From assembly GCA_002441135.1 (NCBI GenBank), contig DJVJ01000038.1, positions 1 through 64,000 of the forward strand: DNA of 64,000 bases, in the 5' to 3' direction. Positions within the stretch are counted from its first letter, which is position 1, and every line of letters starts with the position of its first letter. Below, in pieces: positions 53,058 through 62,907 of the stretch. Both the position numbers and the translations under genes were made by a program. A model generated the notes under the pieces. The model was given only the letters and a program-made list of their open reading frames with translations. It was not told where the DNA came from and did not search any database. The DNA comes from Caryophanales bacterium UBA6259 (GTDB lineage Bacteria > Bacillota > Bacilli > Tepidibacillales > Tepidibacillaceae).

Positions 53058-54227
53058 ATGTTCTTCCACAAATATGCCCAAAATAAGTTAATCAGAGCAA
53101 GCTATCTAGCGGATAGAAAAACGAAACATCTAATTACAAAATTAAAAATTAATCAGGTCGCTGTAATTAATCATAAAGATTTGGATGAAATTGCAGCAAA
53201 TGGTTTAATTGCAAAAAAAGTAAAATCAGTGATTAATTTTTCGGAAACAATGACCGGTACATATCCGACAATTGGCTTGAAAATTTTATTAGATGCAAAA
53301 GTTCCTGTGTATGATGTTGTTGGTGCTTCTATTGAAAAGTTTGTTCAATTATCAGAAAAGGGCATTGTAGAAATTGATTTAGAAAAAAGTGCTGCTGTTT
53401 TCGTTACATCAGATGATAAAAAAGTAATCCTTGAATTAAATCCGTGGACAATAAATAAGTGGAAGCAAATTTTTCAATTGGCTAATATAAATCTGGAATA
53501 TGAATTAAATCATTTTATTGACAACACCTTAAGTTATGCCATGAAAGAAAAAGACTTTGTATTAAAGTCATTAAATATTCCTCGTCTTAAAACAAAAATT
53601 AAAGGAAAACATGTGGTTGTAGTGGTAAGAGGTTCAAATTATTTAGAAGATCTTCAAGCTATAAAGTCTTATATCAATGATTATAAACCTATATTGATTG
53701 GTGTTGATGGTGGAGCAGATGCTTTGTTAGAAAATGGGTTTCGTCCAAATATGATAATTGGGGATATGGATAGTGTCTCTGATAAAGCCTTGCAATCAAG
53801 TGCTGAAATTATTGTTCATGCTTATCCTAATGGAGATGCTCCGGGTCTTAAAAGAGTGGAGGGGTTAGGAATTGAAGGTAAAATTATACCATCAGTAGGT
53901 ACAAGTGAAGATATTGCAATGTTACTCGCCTTTGAACAAGGTGCAGAAATCATTGTGGCTTTAGGGACTCATTCAAATATGATTGATTTTTTGGAAAAGG
54001 GCCGTAAAGGAATGGCGAGCACGATTTTAGTCAGGATGAAAATTGGAACCAAATTAGTAGATGCTAAAGGAGTAAGTAAGCTATATCAACCTAGAATGAA
54101 TTTCAAATATGTCAGTATACTTTCTGTTGCTGCACTAACTCCAATATTAGCAATTGGTATGATTAATCAAGACATGGTAAGGCTATTTCAAATTATTTGG
54201 CTAAATATCAAAATGATTTTTATGTAG
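53058..54227 (+). CDS. steA: Putative cytokinetic ring protein SteA
   Basis: About 389 residues. N-terminal part with DRKTKHLITKLKINQVAVINHKDLDEIAANGLIAKKVKSVINFSETMTG, a thiamin-pyrophosphokinase-like Rossmann domain (about 185-330; VVVVVRGSNYLEDL, GVDGGADALLENGFRPNMIIGDMDSVSD) and a C-terminal membrane helix. SteA is a divisome-linked protein described in Corynebacterium; homologues are common in Bacillota beside sporulation genes. The gene starts the cluster with a SteB-like gene. AGGATGAGG favours the ATG at 53058 over 53049. Confidence 0.85.
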   Translation: MFFHKYAQNKLIRASYLADRKTKHLITKLKINQVAVINHKDLDEIAANGLIAKKVKSVINFSETMTGTYPTIGLKILLDAKVPVYDVVGASIEKFVQLSEKGIVEIDLEKSAAVFVTSDDKKVILELNPWTINKWKQIFQLANINLEYELNHFIDNTLSYAMKEKDFVLKSLNIPRLKTKIKGKHVVVVVRGSNYLEDLQAIKSYINDYKPILIGVDGGADALLENGFRPNMIIGDMDSVSDKALQSSAEIIVHAYPNGDAPGLKRVEGLGIEGKIIPSVGTSEDIAMLLAFEQGAEIIVALGTHSNMIDFLEKGRKGMASTILVRMKIGTKLVDAKGVSKLYQPRMNFKYVSILSVAALTPILAIGMINQDMVRLFQIIWLNIKMIFM

Positions 54228-54236
54228 GTGATAAGG

Positions 54237-54869
54237 ATGATTACTCATAGGTACTATATAACCACGATTATTGCAATTCTTTTATTTTTAAGCTTAGGAA
54301 TTTTAATTGGTGGTACCTTAGGACAACAGTGGATTAATGAAAAACAACAAAGTTTAATTTCTCATTTTGAAAACAAAACAGATGAGCTTGTTAAAACAAA
54401 TAAAACATTAGAAAAGGAAAATGAAGAGTTAGTGCTGTCGTATCAGCAATTAAAGGATGATTACCAGATACTTTTTGGAAAAAGTATCGCTACTATATTA
54501 GATGGTAAGCAGATCCTATGGTTAAATCATAATGAAGAAAATGAGTTTGAATCCCTAAAAGGAACGATAAAAAATGCAGGCGCTATACTTTTTGAAGCGG
54601 ATTTAGAAAAAGATAATCAGTATCTTAATTATGATTATGATGCGATTTTGTTAGTGATTAAGTCTAAAGAAGATTTTCAACTTGGAAATGAAATCGCACT
54701 TAGCAAGGTTCCTGTCATTTTAGTTCATAGTGAGGATAAAGGGAAAATTGAAAAATTAGATAATGATAACGATATTTATGTTCAAAATATTAACGAAGAA
54801 GCATTAAATGATCATTATCAGTTTATCCATTTTTTAAATAAACTTCTTGAGGAGCAAAAGCATGAGTAA
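54237..54869 (+). CDS. SteB/MctB-like protein (annotated as copper transporter)
   Basis: About 210 residues. An N-terminal membrane helix (about 7-30), a coiled coil (about 40-85; ENKTDELVKTNKTLEKENEELVLSYQQLKDDY) and a C-terminal alpha/beta domain. This is the layout of MctB/SteB proteins, SteA's membrane partner. No copper ligands stand out, so the database name copper transporter is probably misleading here. GTG at 54228 is part of the ribosome site; the ATG at 54237 is used. Confidence 0.75.
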   Translation: MITHRYYITTIIAILLFLSLGILIGGTLGQQWINEKQQSLISHFENKTDELVKTNKTLEKENEELVLSYQQLKDDYQILFGKSIATILDGKQILWLNHNEENEFESLKGTIKNAGAILFEADLEKDNQYLNYDYDAILLVIKSKEDFQLGNEIALSKVPVILVHSEDKGKIEKLDNDNDIYVQNINEEALNDHYQFIHFLNKLLEEQKHE

Positions 54870-55548
54870 TCCTAAATTATCTATTATTATCCCTGCCTAT
54901 AATGAAGAACAAAGCATCGTTGAAACAGTACAAGCCATTATGGATTGGCCAATCCAGAAAGAAGTAATCATTGTAGATGATGGTAGCAAAGATTCTACCT
55001 TCCAAAAAATCAAAGAGTTAGCAGAACAAAGCAATGAAATAAAAGGGGTTGCTTTAGAAAAAAATATTGGTAAAGGGGAAGCCTTGATGCGAGGTATCAA
55101 TAAGGCCTCAGGAGAAATCTTGCTTTTTTTAGATGGAGATTTAAAAGCGACAGCGAAGAATGCAATAAAACTAGTTGAGCCAATATTAGAGAATAATGTT
55201 GACATGACAATCGCAAAATTTCCACCAGCAAAAATAAAAGGGGGGTTTGGCTTTGTGAAAAATTTAGCAACTTATGGAATTTATCTTTATACTGGATTTC
55301 GACCGTCAGCTCCTTTATCAGGTCAACGGGCAATAAAGAAAAGTGTTATGGATCAAATTAATTATTTAAGCTCAGGATTTGGTATCGAGGTTGGCTTAAC
55401 AATCGATGTATTAAGAAAGGGATACCGAGTAAAGGAAATAGAAATTCCACTATATCATCGAGAAACTGGAAGAGATATGAAGGGTTTTGTCCATCGTGGA
55501 AAACAATTTACAGCTGTCTTTAAAACTTTGGTTAAAAAACTAAATTAA
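54862..55548 (+). CDS. Family 2 glycosyltransferase
   Basis: 228 residues, the GT-A fold. LSIIIPAYNEEQSIVETVQAI (about 6-26), VDDGSKDST, and the DGD metal motif in LLFLDGDLKA (about 92-101), then SGQRAIKK and the acceptor-side GFGIEVGLTIDVLRKGYRVKEIEIPLYHRETGRD. No membrane helices; similar to dolichyl-phosphate or glucosyl-phosphoglycerate synthases. Its start overlaps the end of the SteB-like gene by eight bases, so it is coupled. Confidence 0.85.
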   Translation: MSNPKLSIIIPAYNEEQSIVETVQAIMDWPIQKEVIIVDDGSKDSTFQKIKELAEQSNEIKGVALEKNIGKGEALMRGINKASGEILLFLDGDLKATAKNAIKLVEPILENNVDMTIAKFPPAKIKGGFGFVKNLATYGIYLYTGFRPSAPLSGQRAIKKSVMDQINYLSSGFGIEVGLTIDVLRKGYRVKEIEIPLYHRETGRDMKGFVHRGKQFTAVFKTLVKKLN

Positions 55549-55568
55549 AAATAAAATGAGGGAAAACG

Positions 55569-56375
55569 ATGTACACCCAGATATTCATATTTATTACTGC
55601 GGTTATTTTTACTATTCTTTTCTTTCCATTATATAAAAATATACTTATTCGTCTTGGGAGTGTTCAAAATAATTATCAAAAAAAGCAAGTTCCAATAAGT
55701 TTTGGGGCCTATATATTTATTATTGAAACCTTCCTAATTATCGTATTTAAAATCGAAAATACATTTTATATTTGGATTACCTTTTTGATTATGACCTTTG
55801 TTGGTTTATATGATGATTTATTTGGGACTACCACTATAAAAGGGTTAAAGGGACACTTTACCGCTTTTTTTCGTGGACAGATTACATCGGGATTTATTAA
55901 AGCTTTATCAGGTGGTTTCATTGCCTTTTTTTTAAGTATCTATCTTGCTAAAAGCTGGTGGAATATCATTTCTGCCTTTTTTTTAATTCTACTAATGATA
56001 AATACGGTAAATCTTTTTGATTTACGGCCTGGTAGAGCGTTAAAATTATTTTTTTTCTTATTTACCCTATTAGCGATTACAACTTCCTTCTTGACGAAGG
56101 AGCCCTTAGCATTTATTTTATTAGGAATATTAATCATACTGTTTAAGAATGATATTCGTGCTAAAATAATGATAGGGGATAGTGGTGCAAATTTAATTGG
56201 TCTACATCTAGGAATTTGGTTTAGTAGCTATTATCCAATGCATATTCAATGGATTGTTGTATTTTTGTTGGTGGTTTTACATATCTATACAGAACGATAT
56301 TCATTAAGTGAATTAATCGAAAGAAATCGATATCTAAGAAAAATAGATTTATGGGGAAGAAAAGGGACAATGTAA
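55569..56375 (+). CDS. MraY/WecA-like polyprenyl-phosphate glycosyl-1-phosphate transferase family protein
   Basis: 268 residues, about nine membrane helices. Motifs recall the family: GLYDDLFGT (DD pair), NTVNLFDLRPGRALK instead of the usual NxxDGxxGL, and GDSGANLIG. The altered second motif and short length suggest a divergent member; the exact substrate is unknown. It follows the GT2 gene in the steA cluster. Confidence 0.75.
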   Translation: MYTQIFIFITAVIFTILFFPLYKNILIRLGSVQNNYQKKQVPISFGAYIFIIETFLIIVFKIENTFYIWITFLIMTFVGLYDDLFGTTTIKGLKGHFTAFFRGQITSGFIKALSGGFIAFFLSIYLAKSWWNIISAFFLILLMINTVNLFDLRPGRALKLFFFLFTLLAITTSFLTKEPLAFILLGILIILFKNDIRAKIMIGDSGANLIGLHLGIWFSSYYPMHIQWIVVFLLVVLHIYTERYSLSELIERNRYLRKIDLWGRKGTM

Positions 56376-56397
56376 ATAGAGTAAGGGTGACGTTAAA

Positions 56398-58479
56398 ATG
56401 AAAAAAATATTAGTAGTTGGTGCAGGTCGAGGAGGAACTGTTGTTTTAAAAGCAATGCTTGGAATGCAAAGAAAAATGAAGGTGATTGGGGTAATAGACA
56501 AAGATCCTTTGGCACCAGGGCTACAATTAGCCAAAGTAAATGGTATAAAGACCTCAGATGATTATTTACCATTATTAACATCAGATTTGGATGTTATTTT
56601 TGAAGCTACTGGAAATGCTGAGGTTTTTGAGCAATTAACGAGATATAAATATCCCTCAACCATTCTGATTCATGGTGCAATTGCGAATCTTATTATGAGT
56701 TTAATTGAGGAAAAGGAAGCTTTGATTAAGGAGTTAACTCGACAACAAAAGGAATTAGATATTATTCTTAACTCTACTCATGATGCGATGATAGCCATTA
56801 ATCGAGAAGGACGAGTCACTTTATTTAACAAAGCAGCAGAAAAGATTTTAAATAAAGAGGCCAATCAAGTCATTGGTACTCTTGTAAATGACTCTATCCC
56901 CAATACACGTCTATTGCAGGTTATGGAAACAGGGGAACCAGAACTTCATCAGCAACAGCAATTAGATAATAATGTGACAATTATAACTAATAGAGTTCCT
57001 ATCGTAAATAAAAATGGTGAGGTTATTGGTGCGGTAGCGGTTTTTAGAGATGTAACTGAGGTACTTCACCTTTCAGAGGAGAATACTGACCTTAAACAAA
57101 TGAGAAGTATGTTAGAGGCAATCATTAATTCAACAGAGGATGCAATTTCTGTGGTTAATGAAGAGGGGAAAGGACTGATTATCAATCCTGCATACACAAG
57201 ACTCACAGGCTTAACCCCAGAAGATATTATTAATAAACCGGCAGAAGTGGATATTTCTGAAGGAGAAAGTATGCATATGCAGGTGCTAAGGACCAAAAAA
57301 CCAGTTCGCGGTGTTCAAATGAAGGTGGGTCCAAAACGTAAGGATGTTATCGTGAATGTTGCTCCTATTATTGTAGATACTGAGCTAAAAGGTAGTGTAG
57401 GAATAATCCACGATACCTCAGAGATGAAGAAACTGACGGAAGAATTAGAGAAGGCTAGAAGAATCATTCGTACGTTAGAGGCTAAATATACCTTTTTGGA
57501 TATTATTGGTAATAGTGAAGAAATGAAATTAGCTATTGAAAGTGGGAAAAGGGCAGCCTTAACCAATGCTACAGTCTTAATTCGTGGAGAATCTGGTACG
57601 GGAAAAGAATTATTTGCTCATGCTATTCATAATGCAAGCAATCGGAAGTATAACCAATTTGCCCGTGTAAATTGCGCTGCAATATCTGACAGTTTATTAG
57701 AAAGTGAACTATTTGGTTATGAGGAAGGAGCATTTACTGGAGCGAAAAAGGGTGGTAAGCAAGGCTTTTTTGAAGTAGCAAGTGGAGGTACAATATTTTT
57801 AGATGAAATTGGTGAGCTTGAAATGAATACTCAAGCTAAGCTACTTAGAGTACTTCAAGAGAAGGAAATAGTGCGAGTAGGAGGAACAAAAGCAATTCCG
57901 ATTGATGTTAGAGTGATTGCTGCTACTAACGTTGATTTAGAAAAAGCAATAAAAACTGGAAAATTCCGTGAGGACTTATACTATCGATTGAATTTCCTGC
58001 CAATTAACATTCCATCATTAAGAGAGCGTAAATCGGATATTCCATTATTGGCCAATCATTTGCTGAAGAAATTAAATATTGAATATGGTAGAAATGTAGA
58101 ACGACTATCAGATGAAGTTTTGCATATCTTCTTAGAATATCGATGGCCAGGGAATGTTCGAGAATTTGAAAATATATTAGGAAGAGCAATTATTAATATG
58201 AAATTTAGTGAATCCGTAATACAGCTTGACCACCTTCCAACTTTTGGTAAATTAATGCATCAACAACAATTTGAAAACGCAACAGTCCAAGAAGAGGAAA
58301 TTATCAGCAATGAGCCCAATATTCTTCCATTAAATGATATGGTTTCAAAATGGGAAAAAAAATATATTGAACAAATCCTTGCTCAAACAAATGGTAATAA
58401 AACAAAAGCGGCTAAAATTTTAGAGATATCCATTCGTAGTCTTTATTATAAAATGGAGAAATACGGATTAGAGTCATAA
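56398..58479 (+). CDS. bkdR: Sigma-54-dependent regulator of branched-chain amino acid catabolism
   Basis: 693 residues. An N-terminal Rossmann-like domain (about 1-100; [18 protein letters not shown]), two PAS domains (about 118-235 and 240-345), the AAA+ domain (about 370-600) with Walker A GESGTGKE, the sigma-54 contact motif GAFTGA and Walker [12 protein letters not shown], and a Fis-type HTH ([22 protein letters not shown]). It should activate the perfect sigma-54 promoter directly downstream. The architecture and length match B. subtilis BkdR. Confidence 0.92.
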   Translation: MKKILVVGAGRGGTVVLKAMLGMQRKMKVIGVIDKDPLAPGLQLAKVNGIKTSDDYLPLLTSDLDVIFEATGNAEVFEQLTRYKYPSTILIHGAIANLIMSLIEEKEALIKELTRQQKELDIILNSTHDAMIAINREGRVTLFNKAAEKILNKEANQVIGTLVNDSIPNTRLLQVMETGEPELHQQQQLDNNVTIITNRVPIVNKNGEVIGAVAVFRDVTEVLHLSEENTDLKQMRSMLEAIINSTEDAISVVNEEGKGLIINPAYTRLTGLTPEDIINKPAEVDISEGESMHMQVLRTKKPVRGVQMKVGPKRKDVIVNVAPIIVDTELKGSVGIIHDTSEMKKLTEELEKARRIIRTLEAKYTFLDIIGNSEEMKLAIESGKRAALTNATVLIRGESGTGKELFAHAIHNASNRKYNQFARVNCAAISDSLLESELFGYEEGAFTGAKKGGKQGFFEVASGGTIFLDEIGELEMNTQAKLLRVLQEKEIVRVGGTKAIPIDVRVIAATNVDLEKAIKTGKFREDLYYRLNFLPINIPSLRERKSDIPLLANHLLKKLNIEYGRNVERLSDEVLHIFLEYRWPGNVREFENILGRAIINMKFSESVIQLDHLPTFGKLMHQQQFENATVQEEEIISNEPNILPLNDMVSKWEKKYIEQILAQTNGNKTKAAKILEISIRSLYYKMEKYGLES

Positions 58480-58496
58480 GGTAATACCAGAATAAT

Positions 58497-58548
58497 CCTG
58501 CAATTTATTGCACTGTGTGCATAATTTTGCAGGAATTTTTTTGCGCAA
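58497..58548 (+). promoter_or_regulatory. Nested dyads after bkdR: terminator and possible activator sites
   Basis: CCTGCAA (58497-58503) pairs with TTGCAGG (58527-58533), enclosing TGCAC/GTGCA (58509-58513, 58517-58521), with a T-run behind. A further palindrome TTGCGCAA is at 58541-58548. The first can terminate bkdR. As DNA, the dyads lie 50-115 bases upstream of the -24 element and are candidate BkdR binding sites. Confidence 0.5.
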
Positions 58549-58597
58549 TAAAGCAAAAGTGTAGATAAATATACTGAAGCGCTTACATTTAATTTTT

Positions 58598-58612
58598 TGG
58601 CACGGAAATTGC
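58598..58612 (+). promoter_or_regulatory. Sigma-54 promoter of ptb operon
   Basis: TGGCAC (58598-58603), five bases, TTGC (58609-58612), an exact match to the -24/-12 consensus. It lies 57 bases before ptb and just downstream of the activator gene. Confidence 0.88.
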
Positions 58613-58669
58613 AATAATAATATAGTGAGCACAAAAAATATTACAACTTGAAATTGCAGGTGATATTAA

Positions 58670-59578
58670 TTGAAGTCTTTTGAAGAAGTGCTAACTAAGA
58701 TTAACAAAGAAAGTTTATTAACGGTTGCTATTGCAGCAGCAGAAGATGAAGATGTTTTAATTGCAGTAAAAAAAGCGCTTGAAATAGGGCTTGCAAAATT
58801 TCATCTTGTGGGTAACCAAGATCAAATTGAAAAAATCTGTAGTACTATCTCATTATCATTAGATCAAGTGACAATCACAAATGAACCTAATCCAGTCAAT
58901 GCTAGTTTAAAGGCAGTGGAATTAGTTAGTAGTGGTCAATGTCAAATATTAATGAAGGGGTTATTGCCTACCTCAACCATTTTGAAAGCAGTATTAAACA
59001 AAGAGATTGGACTTCGTACTGGAAGGATTTTAAGCCATGTCGCAGTATTTGACCTTCCTGCTTTCAATCGATTTATTTTTCTTACTGATGCCGCAATGAA
59101 TATTGCGCCTGATTTAAGTCAAAAGGCAGGAATTATTCAAAATGCAGTAGATTTAGCAAAATCACTAGGAATCAGTACTCCAAAAGTAGCGCCTATTGCT
59201 GCGGTAGAAACAGTAAATCCTGATATGCAGGCAACGTTAGATGCCTCATTGCTCTCAAAAATGGCTGACCGAGGACAGATTAAAGACGCCATTGTGGATG
59301 GGCCATTAGCTTTAGATATTGCAATCTCTGTAGAGGCTGCAAAACATAAAGGGATAAAAAGTGAAGTAGCAGGTCATGCTGATATCCTTTTAGTACCAAC
59401 AATAGAAGTTGGAAATGCACTGTATAAGTCCTTGATTTATTTTTCAAATGCAAAGGTTGGAGCAGTAGTAACTGGAGCAAAAGCGCCAATTGTCTTAACA
59501 TCAAGAGCAGATTCACCAGAAGCAAAGGTGAATTCCATCGCACTGGCGATACTCGTCGCGCAAAATAATGCAATTTAA
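58670..59578 (+). CDS. ptb: Phosphate butyryltransferase (branched-chain acyl type)
   Basis: 302 residues of the Pta/Ptb fold. QILMKGLLPTSTILKAVLN (about 98-116), DLPAFNRFIFLTDAAMNIAPDL, IVDGPLALDIAISVEAAKHKGI and LTSRADSPEAKVNSIALA are family blocks. Converts isobutyryl-, isovaleryl- or 2-methylbutyryl-CoA and phosphate to the acyl phosphate. TTG start after AGGTGATA. First gene of the sigma-54 operon. Confidence 0.92.
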   Translation: MKSFEEVLTKINKESLLTVAIAAAEDEDVLIAVKKALEIGLAKFHLVGNQDQIEKICSTISLSLDQVTITNEPNPVNASLKAVELVSSGQCQILMKGLLPTSTILKAVLNKEIGLRTGRILSHVAVFDLPAFNRFIFLTDAAMNIAPDLSQKAGIIQNAVDLAKSLGISTPKVAPIAAVETVNPDMQATLDASLLSKMADRGQIKDAIVDGPLALDIAISVEAAKHKGIKSEVAGHADILLVPTIEVGNALYKSLIYFSNAKVGAVVTGAKAPIVLTSRADSPEAKVNSIALAILVAQNNAI

Positions 59579-59668
59579 TTAATTTATATATATAAAATTA
59601 AATTGAAGTAACAAGCAACAATATAATCCATCAAACTAAATCACAAAACACAAGGAGGAGTAATTAAA

Positions 59669-60766
59669 ATGAATATCTTTGATTACCTACAAAAATATGA
59701 TTATGAGGAAGTAGTTTTAGCGCAGGATAAAGAATCTGGTTTAAAAGCAATTATTGCAATTCATGATACAACATTGGGACCTGCTTTAGGTGGTACTCGC
59801 ATGTGGACATACAATAGTGAAGAAGAAGCGATTGTTGATGCATTACGTCTAGCAAGAGGTATGACTTATAAAGCAGCAGCAGCAGGTCTAAATCTTGGCG
59901 GAGGAAAAACCGTTATTATCGGTGACCCACGTAAAGATAAGAGTGAAGAGTTATTCCGTGCATTTGGTCGCATCATCCAAGGTTTAAATGGACGTTATAT
60001 CACTGCAGAAGACGTAGGAACTACAGTTCAAGATATGGATCATATCCACCTAGAAACTGATTATGTAACAGGTATTTCCCCAGCATTTGGTAGCAGCGGT
60101 AATCCATCCCCTGTTACAGCATACGGAACTTACCGTGGTATGAAAGCAGCTGCAAAGGTTGCATTTGGTAGTGACAACCTATCTGGTAAAACAGTAGCAG
60201 TTCAAGGTGTAGGTAATGTATCTTACAACCTATTAAGACATCTTCATGAAGAAGGAGCGAACCTAATCGTTACTGATATCAATGAAGAGAGTGTTCAAAA
60301 AGCAGTAAAAGAATTTGGAGCGAAAGCCGTAGGAATTAATGATATCTACGGAGTAGATGCAGATATCTTCTCACCAAATGCTTTAGGAGCAGTAATTAAT
60401 GACGATACAATCGACGTTATCAAAGCTAAATTAATTGCTGGTGCAGCAAATAACCAGTTAAAAGAAGAGCGTCATGGTGATATTCTTCATGCAAAAGGTG
60501 TTGTATATGCTCCTGATTATGTAATTAACGCTGGTGGATTAATTAACGTAGCAGATGAATTAAATGGTTATAACCGAGAAAGAGCAATGAAAAAGGTTGA
60601 AACTATTTATGACAATATGCTAAAAGTATTTGAAATTGTTGACCGTGATGGAATTCCATCATACAAAGCAGCAGACAAAATGGCAGAAGAGCGTATTGCA
60701 AAACTAGGTAAGGTTCGTAGCAGCTTCTTAAAGAATGAAAAAAGCATTTTAAGTTTTCGCGGTTAA
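59669..60766 (+). CDS. bcd: Leucine / branched-chain amino acid dehydrogenase
   Basis: 365 residues. [25 protein letters not shown], catalytic Lys in [26 protein letters not shown] (about 70-95), [11 protein letters not shown] and the NAD-binding [17 protein letters not shown]. It oxidatively deaminates leucine, valine and isoleucine to 2-oxo acids, the substrates of the Vor enzyme encoded downstream. Excellent AAGGAGGAG site. Confidence 0.95.
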   Translation: MNIFDYLQKYDYEEVVLAQDKESGLKAIIAIHDTTLGPALGGTRMWTYNSEEEAIVDALRLARGMTYKAAAAGLNLGGGKTVIIGDPRKDKSEELFRAFGRIIQGLNGRYITAEDVGTTVQDMDHIHLETDYVTGISPAFGSSGNPSPVTAYGTYRGMKAAAKVAFGSDNLSGKTVAVQGVGNVSYNLLRHLHEEGANLIVTDINEESVQKAVKEFGAKAVGINDIYGVDADIFSPNALGAVINDDTIDVIKAKLIAGAANNQLKEERHGDILHAKGVVYAPDYVINAGGLINVADELNGYNRERAMKKVETIYDNMLKVFEIVDRDGIPSYKAADKMAEERIAKLGKVRSSFLKNEKSILSFRG

Positions 60767-60797
60767 TACCAAGTAGTAAACCATTTTAGTATAAACA

Positions 60798-60821
60798 GGG
60801 AAAATACAGTAGTATTTTCCC
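60798..60821 (+). other. Perfect hairpin between bcd and buk
   Basis: GGGAAAATAC (60798-60807) and GTATTTTCCC (60812-60821) form a 10-bp stem with a tetraloop. The following bases (TTCCTT) are too poor in T for a strong terminator. It may attenuate transcription or protect the upstream mRNA end. Confidence 0.55.
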
Positions 60822-60847
60822 TTCCTTAAATGATTGGAGTGTATGAC

Positions 60848-61945
60848 ATGGACAACATCTATCGTCTTCTAGTAATTAATCCGGGTTCCACATCAACGAA
60901 GATTGGGATTTATGACAATGAAAAGCCTGTGTTCGAGGAAACTTTAAGACATGAAGCTGAAGCATTAAAGCAGTTTAAAAGTGTCATTGATCAATTTCAG
61001 TTCCGAAAAGATATTATTTTAGAGACCCTTAATCAAAACGGAATTAATGTTACAAAATTGAACGCAGTGGTTGGAAGAGGGGGACTTCTAAAGCCGATTC
61101 CTGGTGGAGTATATCAAGTAGGCCCTGAAATGCTCCAAGATTTAAAAAACGCTTCTTATGGAGAGCATGCATCAAATTTAGGTGCGATTATAGCATATGA
61201 AATTGCAAGCCAATTAAATATTCCTTCATTTATCGTTGATCCAGTAGTCGTTGACGAATTAGAGCCAGTTGCTAGGTATAGTGGTTTAAAAGAGATAAAA
61301 AGAAAAAGCATATTTCATGCTTTAAATCAAAAAGCAGTAGCCTATCGTGTAGCCAAAGAAATGAATGTAGAATATCAAAATGCTAATTTTGTCGTTTGTC
61401 ATATGGGGGGAGGAATCTCCATTGGTGCACATAATAATGGCAAAGTGATTGATGTGAATAATGCTCTAGATGGTGAAGGGCCATTTTCTCCTGAAAGAAC
61501 AGGAGGATTGCCTGTTGGAGATTTGATTTCCCTTTGCTTCTCAGGTTTATATACAGAAAATGAAATAAAAAAGAAAATAGTTGGTAATGGTGGATTGGTT
61601 AATTATCTAAATACCAACAACGCAGTAGAAGTAGAGCGTATGATTGAACAAGGAAATGAAGAAGCAAAGCTAATATATGATGCAATGGCTTATCAAATAG
61701 CAAAAGAAATTGGCGCTTATAGCACAGTATTAAAAGGAAAAATAGATGCGATTATTTTAACTGGTGGATTAGCGTACGGAAAAGAATTTATCCAAACGAT
61801 TAGAGAACGTATTGATTGGATAGCCCCTATAAAGGTTCATCCTGGTGAAAATGAGCTTCAAGCCCTTGCAGAAGGTGGCTTACGTGTTCTTAGAGGTCAA
61901 GAGCAGCAATACGTATATACACAGGAGGGTGTTCATGCAAAATAA
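60848..61945 (+). CDS. buk: Butyrate kinase (branched-chain acyl kinase)
   Basis: About 365 residues of the acetokinase family. [19 protein letters not shown] (phosphate loop, about 6-24), [57 protein letters not shown] and [12 protein letters not shown]. It makes ATP from the acyl phosphate, so the pathway yields energy. The ATG at 60830 is upstream of TTGGAGTG; the ATG at 60848 is used. Its end overlaps the next gene by 11 bases. Confidence 0.93.
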   Translation: MDNIYRLLVINPGSTSTKIGIYDNEKPVFEETLRHEAEALKQFKSVIDQFQFRKDIILETLNQNGINVTKLNAVVGRGGLLKPIPGGVYQVGPEMLQDLKNASYGEHASNLGAIIAYEIASQLNIPSFIVDPVVVDELEPVARYSGLKEIKRKSIFHALNQKAVAYRVAKEMNVEYQNANFVVCHMGGGISIGAHNNGKVIDVNNALDGEGPFSPERTGGLPVGDLISLCFSGLYTENEIKKKIVGNGGLVNYLNTNNAVEVERMIEQGNEEAKLIYDAMAYQIAKEIGAYSTVLKGKIDAIILTGGLAYGKEFIQTIRERIDWIAPIKVHPGENELQALAEGGLRVLRGQEQQYVYTQEGVHAK

Positions 61946-62612
61946 CGACCAACGGATTACGATCATTACAGGCCATTTTGGAAGTGGAAAAACTGAAATA
62001 TCGATTAACTTGGCGTTGCAAGCAAGAAAGATTTTTGAGAAAGTAGCCATTACGGATTTAGATGTAATCAACCCTTACTTTCGCTCTAGAGAGGTAGCAG
62101 CTCAATTTGAAAATCAAGGTATTGATTTAATTGCACCAAAGGGCAAACTGGCATCATCTGATTTGCCAATTGTTTCTGGTGAAATATACCGTGTACTTCA
62201 TGACCCAAGCTATCAGCTCATCATTGATGTTGGTGGAGATAAGGATGGAGCAACAACCTTAGGTCAATATTACAATGATTTAAAGGACTTAAATTATGAA
62301 TTACTTTTTGTTGTGAATGGGAATCGTCCATATGTAAGTACTGTGGAAGGAATTCTAGAAACAATTCAACAAATTGAAATGGTTTCTAGATTGAAAATCA
62401 CTGGCTTGATTAATAATACGAACCTTGGGGTAGAGACATCTCTAGAAGATATCGAAAAGGGGTATCAATTAACTAAGGCAGCGAGTGAAAAAGTAAGCAT
62501 ACCATTTTTGTACACTACCATTTCAGCAGGTTTAAAGGAAGAAGTAAAAGATTTTGCTGAGGGAAAAGAGATTGTTTATATCGATCGATATATGAAATTA
62601 CCATGGGAGTAA
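61935..62612 (+). CDS. P-loop ATP-binding protein in the Vor operon
   Basis: About 225 residues. Walker A is [17 protein letters not shown] (about 10-26), followed by [14 protein letters not shown] and a MinD/ParA-like [17 protein letters not shown]. It looks like a SIMIBI-class NTPase without a known partner domain. It is coupled by overlap to buk and sits directly before the ferredoxin subunit, so a role in assembly or maturation of the Fe-S or thiamine enzyme is possible (inference). Confidence 0.75.
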   Translation: MQNNDQRITIITGHFGSGKTEISINLALQARKIFEKVAITDLDVINPYFRSREVAAQFENQGIDLIAPKGKLASSDLPIVSGEIYRVLHDPSYQLIIDVGGDKDGATTLGQYYNDLKDLNYELLFVVNGNRPYVSTVEGILETIQQIEMVSRLKITGLINNTNLGVETSLEDIEKGYQLTKAASEKVSIPFLYTTISAGLKEEVKDFAEGKEIVYIDRYMKLPWE

Positions 62613-62647
62613 TTTTGGAGAAACCACAAATTTAGGGGGGAAATGAG

Positions 62648-62881
62648 ATGGAGAATCGTGTTGTTTTTAATGAAGATGTATGTAAGGGTTGTAGCTTATG
62701 TGTCTCAGCTTGTCCAGTAGATATCGTATTTTTAGCAGATCGCTTAAATGGTAAAGGATATCGTCCTGCTACCGTTACAGAGCAAGATAAGTGTATTAGC
62801 TGTGCGGCATGTGCGAGAATTTGTCCAGATACAGTTATCACTGTATATCGTCCAGAACGTCAGAAGAAAAGTGCATCCTAA
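62648..62881 (+). CDS. 2x[4Fe-4S] ferredoxin subunit of 2-oxoacid oxidoreductase
   Basis: 77 residues. Two complete cluster motifs: CKGCSLCVSACP and CISCAACARICP. It matches the delta (ferredoxin-like) subunit of 2-oxoacid:ferredoxin oxidoreductases (VorD/KorD). It passes electrons from the catalytic subunits to free ferredoxin. Next gene VorB starts 26 bases later. Confidence 0.9.
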   Translation: MENRVVFNEDVCKGCSLCVSACPVDIVFLADRLNGKGYRPATVTEQDKCISCAACARICPDTVITVYRPERQKKSAS

Positions 62882-62907
62882 TAGAACAATGAAGGGGGAG
62901 GAAAAGC

